The notes beneath the pieces are model-generated. The model saw only the letters and a list, made by a program, of their open reading frames with translations, was not told where the DNA came from and did no database searches. The translations under genes were made by a program, and so were the position numbers. Shown here piece after piece: positions 18,938 to 28,342 of a stretch of 32,680 bases of DNA (position 1 is its first letter; the number at the start of each line of letters is the position of its first letter). Origin of the DNA: an uncultured Steroidobacter sp. (GTDB lineage: Bacteria > Pseudomonadota > Gammaproteobacteria > Steroidobacterales > Steroidobacteraceae); assembly GCA_946478975.1 (NCBI GenBank), contig CAMLEO010000046.1, positions 1 to 32,680 on the forward strand, given 5' to 3'.

Positions 18938-20308
18938 TTACCTCCGCACCGTGGCCAGATCGTCGCGGAACACCTCGACTGGCAGCTCAATGCCACGTGC
19001 ATGCACATCATGCAGGAACGCAGGCACGATCCCGGTCGGTTTCAGCTCGCCGAGCACATTGCCTTTCGCGTCGACGCCCCGACGCTCGAAGCTGAACAAC
19101 TCGGTCGAGGTGATGATGTCGCCTTCCATGCCGTTGATCTCCTGCAGGTTCACGACACGGCGCCGGCCGTCTTCCATGCGTTCGACCTGGATGACGATGT
19201 CGATCGCCGAGGAGATCTGAGCGCGCAGCGCCTTGGTCGGAAAACTGATGCCGGTCATCGAGACCATGTTTTCGATTCTGCCGAGTGCGTCGCGCGGCGT
19301 GTTGGCGTGAATGGTGGTCAACGATCCATCGTGACCGGTATTCATCGCCTGCAACATATCAAGTGCTTCGCCGCCGCGCACTTCGCCGAGCACGATGCGG
19401 TCTGGGCGCATACGCAGGCTGTTTCTCACCAAGTCGCGCTGTGTGACGGCGCCGCGTCCTTCGATGTTCGGTGGGCGTGTTTCCAGGCGCACGACGTGCG
19501 GCTGTTTCAATTGCAGTTCCGCCGAGTCCTCGATGGTGACGATGCGGTCGGTTTCGGGAATGAAGCCGGACATCAGATTCAGCAGCGTGGTCTTGCCGGC
19601 ACCGGTACCGCCGGAGACCACGACGTTGAGCCGGGCCTTCACGATCGCGTTCATCACCTGGGCGATCGCGGGCGTCAGGCTGCCGAGTTGGATCAGGTCG
19701 TCGATGGTGAGCAGCTCGACGGCAAAGCGGCGAATCGACAGCACCGGGCCGTCGAGCGCGAGCGGCGGAATGATCGCGTTGACACGCGAACCATCCTTCA
19801 AGCGCGCGTCGACCATCGGCGAAGATTCGTCGACGCGCCGACCGACGGCGGACACGATGCGATCGATGATATTGAGCAGGTGGGCGTCGTTGGTGAAAGA
19901 GATATTGGTCAGCTCCAGCTTGCCCCGTCGCTCCACGTAAACCTGCCGCGCGCCGTTGACCAGGATGTCCGAGACCGTCTTGTCGGCGAGCAGCGGTTCG
20001 AGCGGCCCGAGTCCGAGCACCTCGTCCTCGATGCGGCGGATGATGCGCTGACGGGAAGCAATGCTCAGCGGGGCGCGCTCATCGGCGATGATATTTTCGC
20101 AGACCTCGCGTATCTGCCGTCGCGCCTCTCGTTCCTCGGCGCCCGCCAGCAGCGACAGATCGAGCACTTTGAGCAAACGTTGGTAAGTGGTGTCTTTCCA
20201 CTCGCGCTCCGCCGGTGACAGCGACTGCATTCGATCGTCCGCGCCGTCGGCTGCTTCTGCGCCCGTGGCGCCGTGACGTTTGAACGCCAGATTAGTGTCC
20301 GCGCTCAT
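18938..20308 (-). CDS. tadA: Tad pilus secretion ATPase TadA (CpaF)
   Basis: A 456-residue GspE/VirB11-type ATPase. Walker A is GGTGAGKT (233-240), the Asp box is near [12 protein letters not shown] (about 256-267), Walker B is [13 protein letters not shown] (about 304-316) and the His box is [13 protein letters not shown] (about 326-338). The N-terminal domain includes [22 protein letters not shown], a CpaF signature. It hexamerises at the inner membrane and powers assembly of the Flp pilus. The start overlaps the tadZ stop (ATGA at 20305-20308), with GGAGGT upstream inside tadZ. Confidence 0.97.
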   Translation of the reverse strand: MSADTNLAFKRHGATGAEAADGADDRMQSLSPAEREWKDTTYQRLLKVLDLSLLAGAEEREARRQIREVCENIIADERAPLSIASRQRIIRRIEDEVLGLGPLEPLLADKTVSDILVNGARQVYVERRGKLELTNISFTNDAHLLNIIDRIVSAVGRRVDESSPMVDARLKDGSRVNAIIPPLALDGPVLSIRRFAVELLTIDDLIQLGSLTPAIAQVMNAIVKARLNVVVSGGTGAGKTTLLNLMSGFIPETDRIVTIEDSAELQLKQPHVVRLETRPPNIEGRGAVTQRDLVRNSLRMRPDRIVLGEVRGGEALDMLQAMNTGHDGSLTTIHANTPRDALGRIENMVSMTGISFPTKALRAQISSAIDIVIQVERMEDGRRRVVNLQEINGMEGDIITSTELFSFERRGVDAKGNVLGELKPTGIVPAFLHDVHARGIELPVEVFRDDLATVRR

Positions 20309-21501
20309 CGAGACCTCCCGGGCAATAAGTTAGAAAAGGTGCGCGCGAGCATGCCGGGACGGGCTTGAGCGGAGGTTCCGCCGAGCCTCGTCTCTAAACT
20401 CATGACCGCGCGCGTGATCGCAGTGCTGCCCGCGTAGTCGAGCAGGGCGGTGCCGCTGTTGATGCACTCGGAAACAGATTTGAAGTCGTTCGGCACCAGC
20501 GTCGGCGCATTGCAGGCGAGCGCCTTCTGGATGTCGTCCGCAGTCACGTCCGCAGTTTTCTCGTAGCGATTGATCACTACGCATAGCTGATCTTTGGCAA
20601 CGCCGACATCGGTGCGCAACCATTGCACGAGGCGCGTGGCATCTCGTATGGCGGTGACGGACTGCTGCAGGATCAGCACGATGTCGTTCGCGCGTTGCAT
20701 GACCGCTGATGTGACAGCGTCGATGTATCGGGGCATGTCGACCACTACGTGATCGTGACTTCGCAATGTGACATCGAGCAATTGATTGACCGCCGTCTTC
20801 GACAACGCACCAGGCGCGAGCGGCTCGTCCGCCGCATGGCTCAAAACATTCAAACCGGAAGGGTGCTTGGCGAAATAACCTTCGAGCGCGACTTCGTCGA
20901 GCCCCGCGAGATTGTCGAGCGCCTGGGCGATGCCGCGCTTGGGATAGAGATCCAGGTACAGCGGCGCCGCGCCGAACTGCAGATCGAGATCGAGCAGCGC
21001 TGTGTGTTGCTTGGACTTCACCGCGAGTACGTGAGCCACGTTACACGCGAGCATCGTGGCGCCGCAGCCGCCTTTTGCATTCATGAACACCGAGATTCGA
21101 CCGGGGGCCGACGATCTGGCGACGCGGGGGCGTTCCTGCAACGTTCGCTCGATCGCTTGCAACAGGTCCGCTTCGACAAAGGGATGCGGCAGCAGGTCTC
21201 GCGCCCCCGCTTGCATTGCGAGGCGCATCACATTCACATCGCTGGCGGCGCCCACGACAATCAACGCCGGCCTGCGTTCCGCGGGACGTGCGGCAATCGC
21301 TTCGAGTTCCTCACGCCACAGCTGGCTCAGGTGCAGGATCACCAGTTCGGGCAGGGACTCGATGCCATGCAATGGATCGACGTGTCCGTTGCTGTTGAGC
21401 TGGCGTCGCGTGGCGATGCCCGAGGCTGCGAGCATCTGCTCGAGCTGATCGAGGATTTCCTTGCGACGGGAAACGAGCAGGATGTTGAGCGAAGCATTCA
21501 T
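20305..21501 (-). CDS. tadZ: Tad pilus localisation protein TadZ (CpaE)
   Basis: A 398-residue protein. The N-terminal domain (1-130) is an atypical receiver-like fold ([52 protein letters not shown]). The rest is a MinD/ParA-type ATPase with a deviant Walker A ([16 protein letters not shown]), LLDLDLQFG and VVDMPRYID. TadZ/CpaE places the pilus machine at a cell site, often the pole. The receiver-like domain lacks the classic phosphorylation Asp arrangement. The start ATG 21501 is four bases from the end of the tadE gene. Confidence 0.93.
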   Translation of the reverse strand: MNASLNILLVSRRKEILDQLEQMLAASGIATRRQLNSNGHVDPLHGIESLPELVILHLSQLWREELEAIAARPAERRPALIVVGAASDVNVMRLAMQAGARDLLPHPFVEADLLQAIERTLQERPRVARSSAPGRISVFMNAKGGCGATMLACNVAHVLAVKSKQHTALLDLDLQFGAAPLYLDLYPKRGIAQALDNLAGLDEVALEGYFAKHPSGLNVLSHAADEPLAPGALSKTAVNQLLDVTLRSHDHVVVDMPRYIDAVTSAVMQRANDIVLILQQSVTAIRDATRLVQWLRTDVGVAKDQLCVVINRYEKTADVTADDIQKALACNAPTLVPNDFKSVSECINSGTALLDYAGSTAITRAVMSLETRLGGTSAQARPGMLARTFSNLLPGRSR

Positions 21502-21504
21502 GAT

Positions 21505-21984
21505 TTACACCGCCGGACAGGCCGGGAACGCCTGTAACGTGGGGGAGTAGCCGAGGCTTTCTCTCGGCAGAGTCGCTGCGAACTGAGGCATGAGGATTTG
21601 CGGCATGATGACTGGAATCAGAAGTCGCATCTGGTAATTGACGATGCGTACGCGCACGTACTGTATCGAGGTGACTGCCGCCGCCGGATTGGCCAGCGTC
21701 GCCCCGTTCTGATCGAGATAGGAAACATTGACGTTGGCGGTGGTGAGATCGGGAGCGATGCGACTCACACCGTTGGACCCCGCAAGAATTGCAACTTGCG
21801 CGGCGCGCGGATCGCCAATTGGACAAACAGTAGCCACTCGTGCACCGCGACGCGTACTTTCCGCGAGTGAGTTGGCAACGAACAAGGCGCGTCCGAATTC
21901 GATCACGCCCAGCAGCACCGTGAACAACAGCGCGCCGACGATCGCGAATTCGACTGTTGTGATACCTCGCTGCTGGCGGAGCAT
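21505..21984 (-). CDS. tadE: TadE-like pseudopilin
   Basis: A 159-residue protein starting MLRQQRGITTVEFAIVGALLFTVLLGVIEFGRALFVANSLAESTRRGARVA. This has the prepilin pattern: basic N-terminus, G followed by ITTVEF (Glu at mature position 5) and a long hydrophobic helix. It is probably cleaved by TadV. The C-terminal part (RVRIVNYQMRLLIPVIMPQI and two Cys, CP and CPAV) is exposed in the periplasm. ATG 21984 overlaps the stop of the preceding tadE-like gene as TAATG. Confidence 0.88.
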   Translation of the reverse strand: MLRQQRGITTVEFAIVGALLFTVLLGVIEFGRALFVANSLAESTRRGARVATVCPIGDPRAAQVAILAGSNGVSRIAPDLTTANVNVSYLDQNGATLANPAAAVTSIQYVRVRIVNYQMRLLIPVIMPQILMPQFAATLPRESLGYSPTLQAFPACPAV

Positions 21985-22457
21985 TATAGTGCCCTCATCA
22001 CGACGGCGGCCGACAATGGAATTCTCATACTGATGGGCGCACGGAAGCCCATGGTGGGCAGCGTTGCGCCGAGCATCGGTTGGTAGGTGTAAGCCGCGGC
22101 GACTCGCACGAATCCGTTGCCAGCATCGGTGACCGTGACGTTGGCGGCGCTCAGCCCCGGAAGCAAAGGTGTGCCCGTGCCTGCTCTGTTGCCCGTGGCA
22201 ACCAGGTTCTGGGCCGCCGTGCGAGTTGCCGCCGTGATGCTCACAATTCTGGTCGTCCCGACGGACGCATTGACAATTGCGTAGCGAGCGCCATCGCGGA
22301 CCGCTTTGGTCAGAGTGTTGTACTGATACATGCAGCGGCCGACCTCGGCGGTCGCCACCATTAGAAACAACAGCAGCGGAGCGCAGATCGCAAATTCCAC
22401 CGTGGCCAGGCCGCGACTCGTGCGCACGCCGATGGAGTGGCGCGTTCGTATGTTCAT
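21984..22457 (-). CDS. Second TadE-like pseudopilin
   Basis: A 157-residue protein with the TadE N-terminal pattern RGLATVEFAICAPLLLFLMVATAEVGRCMYQYNTLTKAVRDGARYA. It is a paralogue of the next gene and of the same type as TadE/TadF minor pseudopilins. The start ATG 22457 overlaps the tadG stop (ATGA at 22454-22457). Whether it should be called TadE or TadF cannot be told from sequence alone. Confidence 0.86.
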   Translation of the reverse strand: MNIRTRHSIGVRTSRGLATVEFAICAPLLLFLMVATAEVGRCMYQYNTLTKAVRDGARYAIVNASVGTTRIVSITAATRTAAQNLVATGNRAGTGTPLLPGLSAANVTVTDAGNGFVRVAAAYTYQPMLGATLPTMGFRAPISMRIPLSAAVVMRAL

Positions 22458-23737
22458 GAGTCGTTGCTCGCCGGGTCGTCGTAGAGCTGGATAATGTCCG
22501 GGCCGGTGCCGGCGGTCGGGCTCGGGCCCGGTGTGCCGTTCGCGTCGCAATCCCGGATGAACTGGCCATACACGTACGTGTCATTGCCTTGCTGTTCGGC
22601 TGGCTGCAGCAGGAAGAAACAGGCGAAGCCGAGCAGCGGGACCGATCCGGCGCCATTGGTCGTGCCGGTGCAATTGCCGACCGGGACCGCAAGGATGCGC
22701 CGCTCGAAGGCACCAGTGCCGCCTTCACTGATCGGTTGATAGTCGTAGCTCGCCGGATTCGCCAGCTGCGCGTTGTATTCGTCGTAGTCGTAGATCGAGC
22801 TGATGTTTTGCGCCGTGATGAGCGTGCTGCCCTGGTACACGTCGTAGCCGCTGCCGTTTTCGACCGCGCGGAGCACCGGGTTTTGCGACCTGACGATCAC
22901 ATCGGGCGGGTAGTTCGCCTGTTCTCCGTTCATCGGGCCGCTGTACTGGCCGAAGCGCGTGTTGAGCCCCTGCGCGACGGGACCGGCTTCGTTGCCTGGC
23001 TGCGTCTGGATCGTGCTGCCGCTCGTGATGCAGGCGCTGTAGCTGCCGGCCATGTTTTGACGTACGTCGGCCGCGCCGCCGCCCTGACCGCCCAGGTCGA
23101 CCAGTTGAAAGTTTCCCGGCCCGACGTTGGATGAGCCGCCGTTGGTCGATTTCTTCAATATCTGGGGCGAGTTCAAGGTGTAACCCCAGTTGCCCGCCGC
23201 ACCCGCCGCCGCATTACCACACACCATCATCGGTGCGATGTTGCAGACGGTACTGCCGACGGTCAGTGTGCGCGGACCGGCGACAGCGGTGGCCGTCACC
23301 GTCATTTGAAATATTCCACCCACACGCACCAGCCACGTCGGCATCACGAAGCCCGTCGCACGCACTCGAACGTACGGACCATTGGGCGCGCCAGGAGTGA
23401 AGGGCGGCAGCGTCGATGAGTATTGGACCGCGACCTGGATGCTGCCCGTTCCGGATGCGTACGCGTCGCGAAGCTCACGATTGCCTGCCGCACTGGCGTT
23501 GTTTCCAAATGCCACCAATGCCTCGGCCGTGGCGAGTGTCGTGTTGCCGGTATCGTCGAGCGTCTTGGCGGCCGCGAGCGCGGCCGCGTCGACCGTGTTT
23601 TGCAGCCGCGTTTTGTTGAGGAAGGCGTGGCTCAGGTCGAGGGCCAGGCCACCCATCATGAGCAGCGCAACCATCGCGATCGCAACCAGGACAGCGACCG
23701 CCCCTTGCTGAGATTTGCATGACTTGAAGCGCTGCAT
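22454..23737 (-). CDS. tadG: TadG-like pilus protein
   Basis: A 427-residue protein starting with SQQGAVAVLVAIAMVALLMMGGLALDLSHAFLNKTRLQNTVDAAALAAAKTL, the TadE/G-like N-terminal domain with a single membrane helix. The long periplasmic part is rich in Gly/Asn/Gln and carries several Cys (VCNIAPMMVCG, SACITSG, NCTG, ACFF, DCDANG). TadG proteins are envelope components of the Tad machine; some carry a von Willebrand factor A domain, but I see no MIDAS motif here. It overlaps the second tadE-like gene by four bases. Confidence 0.86.
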   Translation of the reverse strand: MQRFKSCKSQQGAVAVLVAIAMVALLMMGGLALDLSHAFLNKTRLQNTVDAAALAAAKTLDDTGNTTLATAEALVAFGNNASAAGNRELRDAYASGTGSIQVAVQYSSTLPPFTPGAPNGPYVRVRATGFVMPTWLVRVGGIFQMTVTATAVAGPRTLTVGSTVCNIAPMMVCGNAAAGAAGNWGYTLNSPQILKKSTNGGSSNVGPGNFQLVDLGGQGGGAADVRQNMAGSYSACITSGSTIQTQPGNEAGPVAQGLNTRFGQYSGPMNGEQANYPPDVIVRSQNPVLRAVENGSGYDVYQGSTLITAQNISSIYDYDEYNAQLANPASYDYQPISEGGTGAFERRILAVPVGNCTGTTNGAGSVPLLGFACFFLLQPAEQQGNDTYVYGQFIRDCDANGTPGPSPTAGTGPDIIQLYDDPASNDS

Positions 23738-23752
23738 GACCAGCCTCGTGAT

Positions 23753-24028
23753 TTATTTGCTGCCGATCTCGAACACCACCGGCTGTTTCACTTCGGTGGC
23801 ACCCTTGGCGACGTCTTTGCGGTAGACCTCCAGCGCGTTTTCCAGGCGCGTGCCATCGGCGTTTTCCGGTGCGAGCTCCGGTGGATTGCTCGCAGCGGCC
23901 GGATCCAGTGTTTGCGCCTGGACCAGCTGTTTGACCGAGCGACCGTAGTCCTCGTCGCTGAAGGTGTTGGCGCAGCCGGCAATCGCGAGCGTGGCGATGA
24001 CGAGCCCGGACTTGTGAATGGCGTTCAT
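23753..24028 (-). CDS. Small lipoprotein within the tad cluster
   Basis: A 91-residue protein with a lipoprotein signal (GLVIATLAIAGC, Cys at 19) followed by a short polar, acidic mature part (NTFSDEDYGRSVKQLVQAQTLDPAAASNPPELAPENADGTRLENALEVYRKD). DYGRSVKQLVQAQTLDPAA followed by a DGTR-LENALEVYR segment is a pattern seen in some small Tad-linked lipoproteins. It is much shorter than RcpB/CpaD (about 200 residues) but sits in the same place, next to the secretin gene, so it may act as a short secretin partner or pilotin (inference). Confidence 0.8.
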   Translation of the reverse strand: MNAIHKSGLVIATLAIAGCANTFSDEDYGRSVKQLVQAQTLDPAAASNPPELAPENADGTRLENALEVYRKDVAKGATEVKQPVVFEIGSK

Positions 24029-24043
24029 GAGAATTCCTGCGGG

Positions 24044-25570
24044 TTAGGGAGTGGCGGGCTTGCCTTCGATGCGTCCGCCGAGGAAGAACTCGGCGTTGCT
24101 CGGATCGGTCACGGAATCGGTCGGCAGCTTGATCTCGGAAGGCTTGACCGGCTTCGCGAGCTTGGGCGTGACCAGGATCACGAGCTCGGTCGCACCTTTG
24201 CGGAAGCTCTGGCTGCGGAACAAATTACCGAGAATGGGAATGTCGCCCAGCCCCGGGAACTTGGTGACCGCCGAGCGCATGTTTTCATTCATGAGTCCGG
24301 CGATGCCGATGGTCTGACCGTCGCTCAGCTCCACCGTCGACAGTGCGCGCCGCTCGGTCAACGATGGAATGGCGAACACGGCAGTCGTGCCGATGGGTTG
24401 CAGCGGAATGGCGTTGGTGTCGGACAGCTCGCTGACGCTGACGTTGAGCTTGAGATTGATGCGCGAGCGGTCGAGGATCAGCGGCGTGAACGACAGCTTC
24501 ACACCAAAATCCTTGAACTCGATGGTGGTGCGGCCGTTCTCCTGTGCCACTGGAATCGGAAAGCTGCCGCCCGAGAGGAACTGCGCATCCTGTCCCGACA
24601 GGGTCGTGAGGGTCGGCTCCGCGAGGATTTTCGCCAGGCCGCGCGTTTGATAGGCATCCAGTACCACGTTCGCCAGAAAATCGTTGCTCAGGAAACTCGC
24701 GAACAGGCCGGTATGAGAGATCGTCGCTGTGCTGGGCAGGAACTCGTCGTACACCGGCCCCATCGGATTGTGGGCAGGGTCCGCAAAGATCGGGATGCGC
24801 GTGTCGCCAGGCTCGACGTGCACGTCGGGGAAGGTGGCGCCGCCGTTCGCACCACCCGTCGTCCACTTGCCACTGAGATTGATGGCGCTCATTTGTGTGT
24901 TGAGATTCTTGATCGCGTCGCGATTTACTTCCGCGATCCTCACTTGCAACATCACTTGATTGGCGCCGCCGACGGTCATGAGATTGATGACCTCGCCGGC
25001 CTTCTTGTCTTCGTTGCCGCCGCCTTGCTGCTCCTTGAACATGATCTTTTCCTTGGCGGTTGCCGCCTGCTGCAAATAGGCCTTGGCGACCTGGAGCGCG
25101 GCGTCCATCTTGGCCGTGCTGGAGACCTGCCCGGAGAGCACGATGTTTCGTTGCGCGCTCCACATCTCGATGGGCTCCCCCGGCAGCACGGTCATGATTT
25201 GTTTCTTCAGGCTGTCCAGGTCGTGAGTGATGGTGATGTTGAGCGCACTCACCAGCCGGTCCTCGCGATCCCACAACATCACGTTGGTCGCGCCCAGGTC
25301 CTTGCCGAGCACGTACAGTCCGTCATCGCCCAACAACAGCACGTCGGCGATATCGGGATTGCCGATGGAGACCCGTTTGACCGGGCCGGGCAGGTCGACC
25401 ACGCGGCTTTTGTATATCGGCACGCTGAAAGTGGTGCTGCGCGTGGCGCGAATGACCTGGTCGGATGTTTCCTGCGTCGTTCCCTGAGCTTGAACCACAG
25501 CCGAGGCGGTCGCGGCGGTCAGTCCCAGCAGCAGCGCACACACAGTCGATGTCGGGCTTGTTGGATGCAT
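24044..25570 (-). CDS. rcpA: Tad pilus outer-membrane secretin RcpA (CpaC)
   Basis: A 508-residue protein with a signal peptide (VCALLLGLTAATASAVVQAQG), an N-terminal pilus/secretin N domain (TFSVPIYKSRVVDLPGPVKRVSIGNPDIADVLLLG and VLGKDLGATNVMLWD), a BON-like segment (LSGQVSSTAKMDAALQVAKAYL) and the GspD secretin domain (LQVRIAEVNRDAIKNLN, EPTLTTLSGQDAQFLSGGSFPIPV, GIAGLMNENMRSAVTKFPGLGDIPILGNLFRS, ELVILVTPKL). It forms the outer-membrane channel for the Flp pilus. The small lipoprotein gene follows 15 bases downstream. Confidence 0.95.
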   Translation of the reverse strand: MHPTSPTSTVCALLLGLTAATASAVVQAQGTTQETSDQVIRATRSTTFSVPIYKSRVVDLPGPVKRVSIGNPDIADVLLLGDDGLYVLGKDLGATNVMLWDREDRLVSALNITITHDLDSLKKQIMTVLPGEPIEMWSAQRNIVLSGQVSSTAKMDAALQVAKAYLQQAATAKEKIMFKEQQGGGNEDKKAGEVINLMTVGGANQVMLQVRIAEVNRDAIKNLNTQMSAINLSGKWTTGGANGGATFPDVHVEPGDTRIPIFADPAHNPMGPVYDEFLPSTATISHTGLFASFLSNDFLANVVLDAYQTRGLAKILAEPTLTTLSGQDAQFLSGGSFPIPVAQENGRTTIEFKDFGVKLSFTPLILDRSRINLKLNVSVSELSDTNAIPLQPIGTTAVFAIPSLTERRALSTVELSDGQTIGIAGLMNENMRSAVTKFPGLGDIPILGNLFRSQSFRKGATELVILVTPKLAKPVKPSEIKLPTDSVTDPSNAEFFLGGRIEGKPATP

Positions 25571-25620
25571 AGCGGGTCCGTTTGCAGAGTCGAGATGGAT
25601 GATGGGTTGTTACACGAGCT

Positions 25621-26424
25621 TCAGGAACTGGTCCGCTCGCTGTCGACCAGCGTGCCGCGGATAATCGTGACGCTCGGCGCAGCGGCCGGGCGAGGAGGCG
25701 GTGCGCGACGAATGGGCTTCGCCGGCTCCAGTGCGGGCGCGGGTGCCGGTTCTGGCGTCGCGACGAGTTGCGGGTTCGTCTCGTCCGCCGGGTTGCGCAA
25801 CGTGAGCTGGATGCGTCCTTCCTCGCGCGCTTTGACGAGAACCTCCGCTTCCTGCGGCGTCATTTCCAGCGTTACGGCGCGCACTACCACCGGATCGTTC
25901 TTGTCATTGCTCGTTGTCTGGTCGACTGCGAGCACATTGAGATTAGTCAGCACGGTTTCGGTGGTGGCGCGATCGTTCACCTTGCGCGCGGCGACGACGT
26001 CGACGTGGTTGCCCGGCAACAGGAAACCAGCGACGCCCACGACGTCGTCGACACGCACCGTGACAGCGCGCATTTCAGGCTTGATCAGCGCCGCCAGCGT
26101 GCTGCCGGCGCCAGCCTTGGTGAAACGTTCCTTGAGCAGGACTTCGCCGCTCAATGCGCGTTGCGTGGAGATGAGTCCTTCGATCTCGGCAATGTTGCTG
26201 AAATGATTGCCCAGCGGTGTGCCGCTGGGCACTGTGATGACCTTGACGTGCCGTCCCTCGATCTTGGTTCCGTAGGGAATTTCCATCGCGGCCAGCACGA
26301 CCGTCGAGCCGGCGTCCGGCGCATTGGCTCGAGCGCGTTGCTCCACCCAGCTCTTGGCTGCCCATGCCGCCGCGACACCGAACACTAGCGACAGCAATAC
26401 CATCGATACGCCACGACGTTTCAT
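25621..26424 (-). CDS. rcpC: Tad pilus periplasmic protein RcpC (CpaB)
   Basis: A 267-residue protein with an N-terminal membrane anchor (VSMVLLSLVFGVAAAWAAKSWV), a SAF-like domain (VVLAAMEIPYGTKIEGRHVKVITVPSGTPLGNHFSNIAEIEGLISTQRALSGEVLLKERF) and the RcpC/CpaB region (MRAVTVRVDDVVGVAGFLLPGNHVDVVAAR, VTLEMTPQEAEVLVKAREEGRIQLTLRNP). A Pro/Ala-rich tail follows (PEPAPAPALEPAKPIRRAPPPRP). CpaB proteins sit in the periplasm and help secretin function. It lies between the AAA+ ATPase and secretin genes. Confidence 0.93.
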   Translation of the reverse strand: MKRRGVSMVLLSLVFGVAAAWAAKSWVEQRARANAPDAGSTVVLAAMEIPYGTKIEGRHVKVITVPSGTPLGNHFSNIAEIEGLISTQRALSGEVLLKERFTKAGAGSTLAALIKPEMRAVTVRVDDVVGVAGFLLPGNHVDVVAARKVNDRATTETVLTNLNVLAVDQTTSNDKNDPVVVRAVTLEMTPQEAEVLVKAREEGRIQLTLRNPADETNPQLVATPEPAPAPALEPAKPIRRAPPPRPAAAPSVTIIRGTLVDSERTSS

Positions 26425-26458
26425 CTTTGCGATCTCCGCGGTTCCACAGATGCGTCAC

Positions 26459-27772
26459 TCATGACGCAGATACGAAATAGTTGTCCCAGGCCCATCTCAG
26501 GACATGGGTGCTCAGACACTCGCCCTCGCCGAGGTAAATGGCCCGATCCAGAGCCATGCCGATGAGGTCGCGCGGGTGGCACGGCAGCAGCGGCGTGCTA
26601 TTGCGCGAATACAAGCAATCGATCATGAACTGGCAGATCGCCGGCTCGTAACGCAGGCCGTTGGTCTCGCACACCCGTTGCCAGATCAAGTGATACTGCT
26701 GGGCATCGAGGGCGTGAAAGCCGATCTTGTAACCAATGCGACGCAGGAATGCGTCGTCGACCAGGTCCTGCGGCTTGTGGTTGGTCGAGAACACCAGGAT
26801 CACGTCGAAGGGCGTGCGGAAGTGCTGCCCGGTGCTCATGCTCAGATAGTCGATGCCTTCTTCCATCGGCAGGATCCAGCGATTCAGCACCGTCGTTGGC
26901 GGAACGCGCTGGCGGCCGAGATCGTCCAGGATCAGCATGCCGCCGTTCGCTTTCACCTGCAGTGGCGCCCGGTACTGGCGCGACGCCGGATCGAACTGCA
27001 CTTCGAGCATGTCCGCCGTGAGCTCGCCGCCAGTGATCACGAGCGGTCGCTTGCACAGCACATAGCGTGGATCGTGACCTCGATTCAGCATCACGACCGG
27101 CGAGCTGTCCTGGAACTGATGGTGGACACTGGTATCGAAGACGCGAATGACGGTGTCGCCGATCGCGATCGCGTGCGGGATGAGGCAGGTGTCCGCAAAC
27201 AGCCGCGCCAGGCGCTGCGTGATAAATGTCTTGCCCGTGCCGGGCGCGCCGTAGACAAAAATTGCTTTGCCCGAGTTGAGTGCCGGCCCGAGTCGATCCA
27301 GCATCGCCGGATCGAGCACCGTATCGGCGAAGGCAGCAGTCATGCGTTCGCGAGTCACTTTTTGTCCGCGCACGGATTGCAGGCGCACCACTTCGTTGTA
27401 ATGAGCCAGCGGTACCGGGGCGGGGCCGACGTATCCACTCACCATCAATGACGCCATCGCGCTGCCACGACCGCGCTCCGTTACGGCATAACCCAGGCCT
27501 TGCTGCTCGCCCTGCTGAGCACGGACTTCGATCCGTCCTTCTTTGCGAAGGAATCCGAGCAGTTCATCCAGCAGGCGACCCGACAGCGCGGTGCGGACCA
27601 CCAGATCGCGCATCGACAGCACGCCGCCTTCGAACAAGTGTTTCTCGATCAGCTCGCACAGAAACGACGTGGGCAGGCCGGTCGCGGCGAGTGTTTGCGG
27701 ACGCGGCGCGACGTGCATGATTTCAAAACTGCTGTCATCGCTCTGCGGTGCTGGCGTGGAGGCTGTCGACAT
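26459..27772 (-). CDS. AAA+ ATPase with N-terminal winged-helix-like domain, in the tad cluster
   Basis: A 437-residue cytoplasmic protein. Residues about 33-105 look like a winged helix (FLCELIEKHLFEGGVLSMRDLVVRTALSGRLLDELLGFLRKEGRIEVRAQQG and YAVTERGRG). The AAA+ core has Walker A GAPGTGKT (175-182), Walker B GGMLILDDLG (277-286), sensor-1-like VILVFSTNHKP and the region FLRRIGYKIGF with Arg residues in the finger position. It is not TadA, TadZ or any other standard Tad component. The gene is packed between tadV and rcpC on the same strand, so it is part of the transcript. A remodelling or regulatory ATPase for the pilus is possible; function unknown. Confidence 0.85.
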   Translation of the reverse strand: MSTASTPAPQSDDSSFEIMHVAPRPQTLAATGLPTSFLCELIEKHLFEGGVLSMRDLVVRTALSGRLLDELLGFLRKEGRIEVRAQQGEQQGLGYAVTERGRGSAMASLMVSGYVGPAPVPLAHYNEVVRLQSVRGQKVTRERMTAAFADTVLDPAMLDRLGPALNSGKAIFVYGAPGTGKTFITQRLARLFADTCLIPHAIAIGDTVIRVFDTSVHHQFQDSSPVVMLNRGHDPRYVLCKRPLVITGGELTADMLEVQFDPASRQYRAPLQVKANGGMLILDDLGRQRVPPTTVLNRWILPMEEGIDYLSMSTGQHFRTPFDVILVFSTNHKPQDLVDDAFLRRIGYKIGFHALDAQQYHLIWQRVCETNGLRYEPAICQFMIDCLYSRNSTPLLPCHPRDLIGMALDRAIYLGEGECLSTHVLRWAWDNYFVSAS

Positions 27773-27791
27773 AATCTGTCGTCCTGTGAGC

Positions 27792-28319
27792 TCAGTGGGT
27801 TTTGATGATCAGCGCGATGGCGACACCGCAAGCGATGGCGATGCCGTATGGAAAGCGCAGCCTGGAATCCGTCGATCGGTTGGACTGGCGCTCCCGAACC
27901 GTCGCGGCCGGGGCGAGCAGCATCCCGATCAGCCGGTGCAGCGTTGCACTGGCGTACGCGGGCTTGTGCCACAACATCAGCAGACCGAGCAGCGCTCCGG
28001 CGATCAGGGTCAGGCCGACAGCGAGCACCGTGCTCTGCACGCCGAGGAACACGCCGGCTGTCGTCATCGCTTTCACATCGCCGGCGCCGAAGGCTCGCAA
28101 GACATAAAACGGAAGAAACATGGCGAAGCCGACTGCGGCGCCGCCAAGGGCACTGAACAGTCCGGCTTCGCCATGCAGCCACATCTGCAGCATCAGTCCG
28201 AAGATGGCTGCGACGGCGCACAACACGTTGGGAATGCGGTGAGTGCGCCAATCGATGAATGCCAGCGACACTACGAAGACGATCAGGGTGGCGTGGAGTA
28301 CGTCTGTGGGCGCTGGCAT
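27792..28319 (-). CDS. tadV: Prepilin peptidase TadV (CpaA)
   Basis: A 175-residue membrane aspartic protease of the TadV/CpaA type. The two catalytic Asp are D23 (FIDWRTHRIPN) and D81 in the GxGD motif (FGAGDVKAM), set among five or six hydrophobic helices. It cleaves the leaders of Flp and the TadE-like pseudopilins. The C-terminal part (ATVRERQSNRSTDSRLRFPYGIAIACGVAIALIIKTH) is a little unusual but has the expected final helix. It lies directly downstream of flp. Confidence 0.93.
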   Translation of the reverse strand: MPAPTDVLHATLIVFVVSLAFIDWRTHRIPNVLCAVAAIFGLMLQMWLHGEAGLFSALGGAAVGFAMFLPFYVLRAFGAGDVKAMTTAGVFLGVQSTVLAVGLTLIAGALLGLLMLWHKPAYASATLHRLIGMLLAPAATVRERQSNRSTDSRLRFPYGIAIACGVAIALIIKTH

Positions 28320-28342
28320 TTGAGTGGACCTCGTGGGGATGA

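Noticed and set aside
19001..20218. A 405-codon open frame on the plus strand
   Set aside because: Antisense to tadA, whose Walker and His boxes are unmistakable; the shadow has no domain.
23912..26206. A 764-codon open frame on the plus strand
   Set aside because: It runs antisense through the lipoprotein, secretin and rcpC genes, all of which have clear domains. The translation is His/Arg/Gln-rich with no recognisable motif; this is a common effect of GC-rich codon use on the opposite strand.
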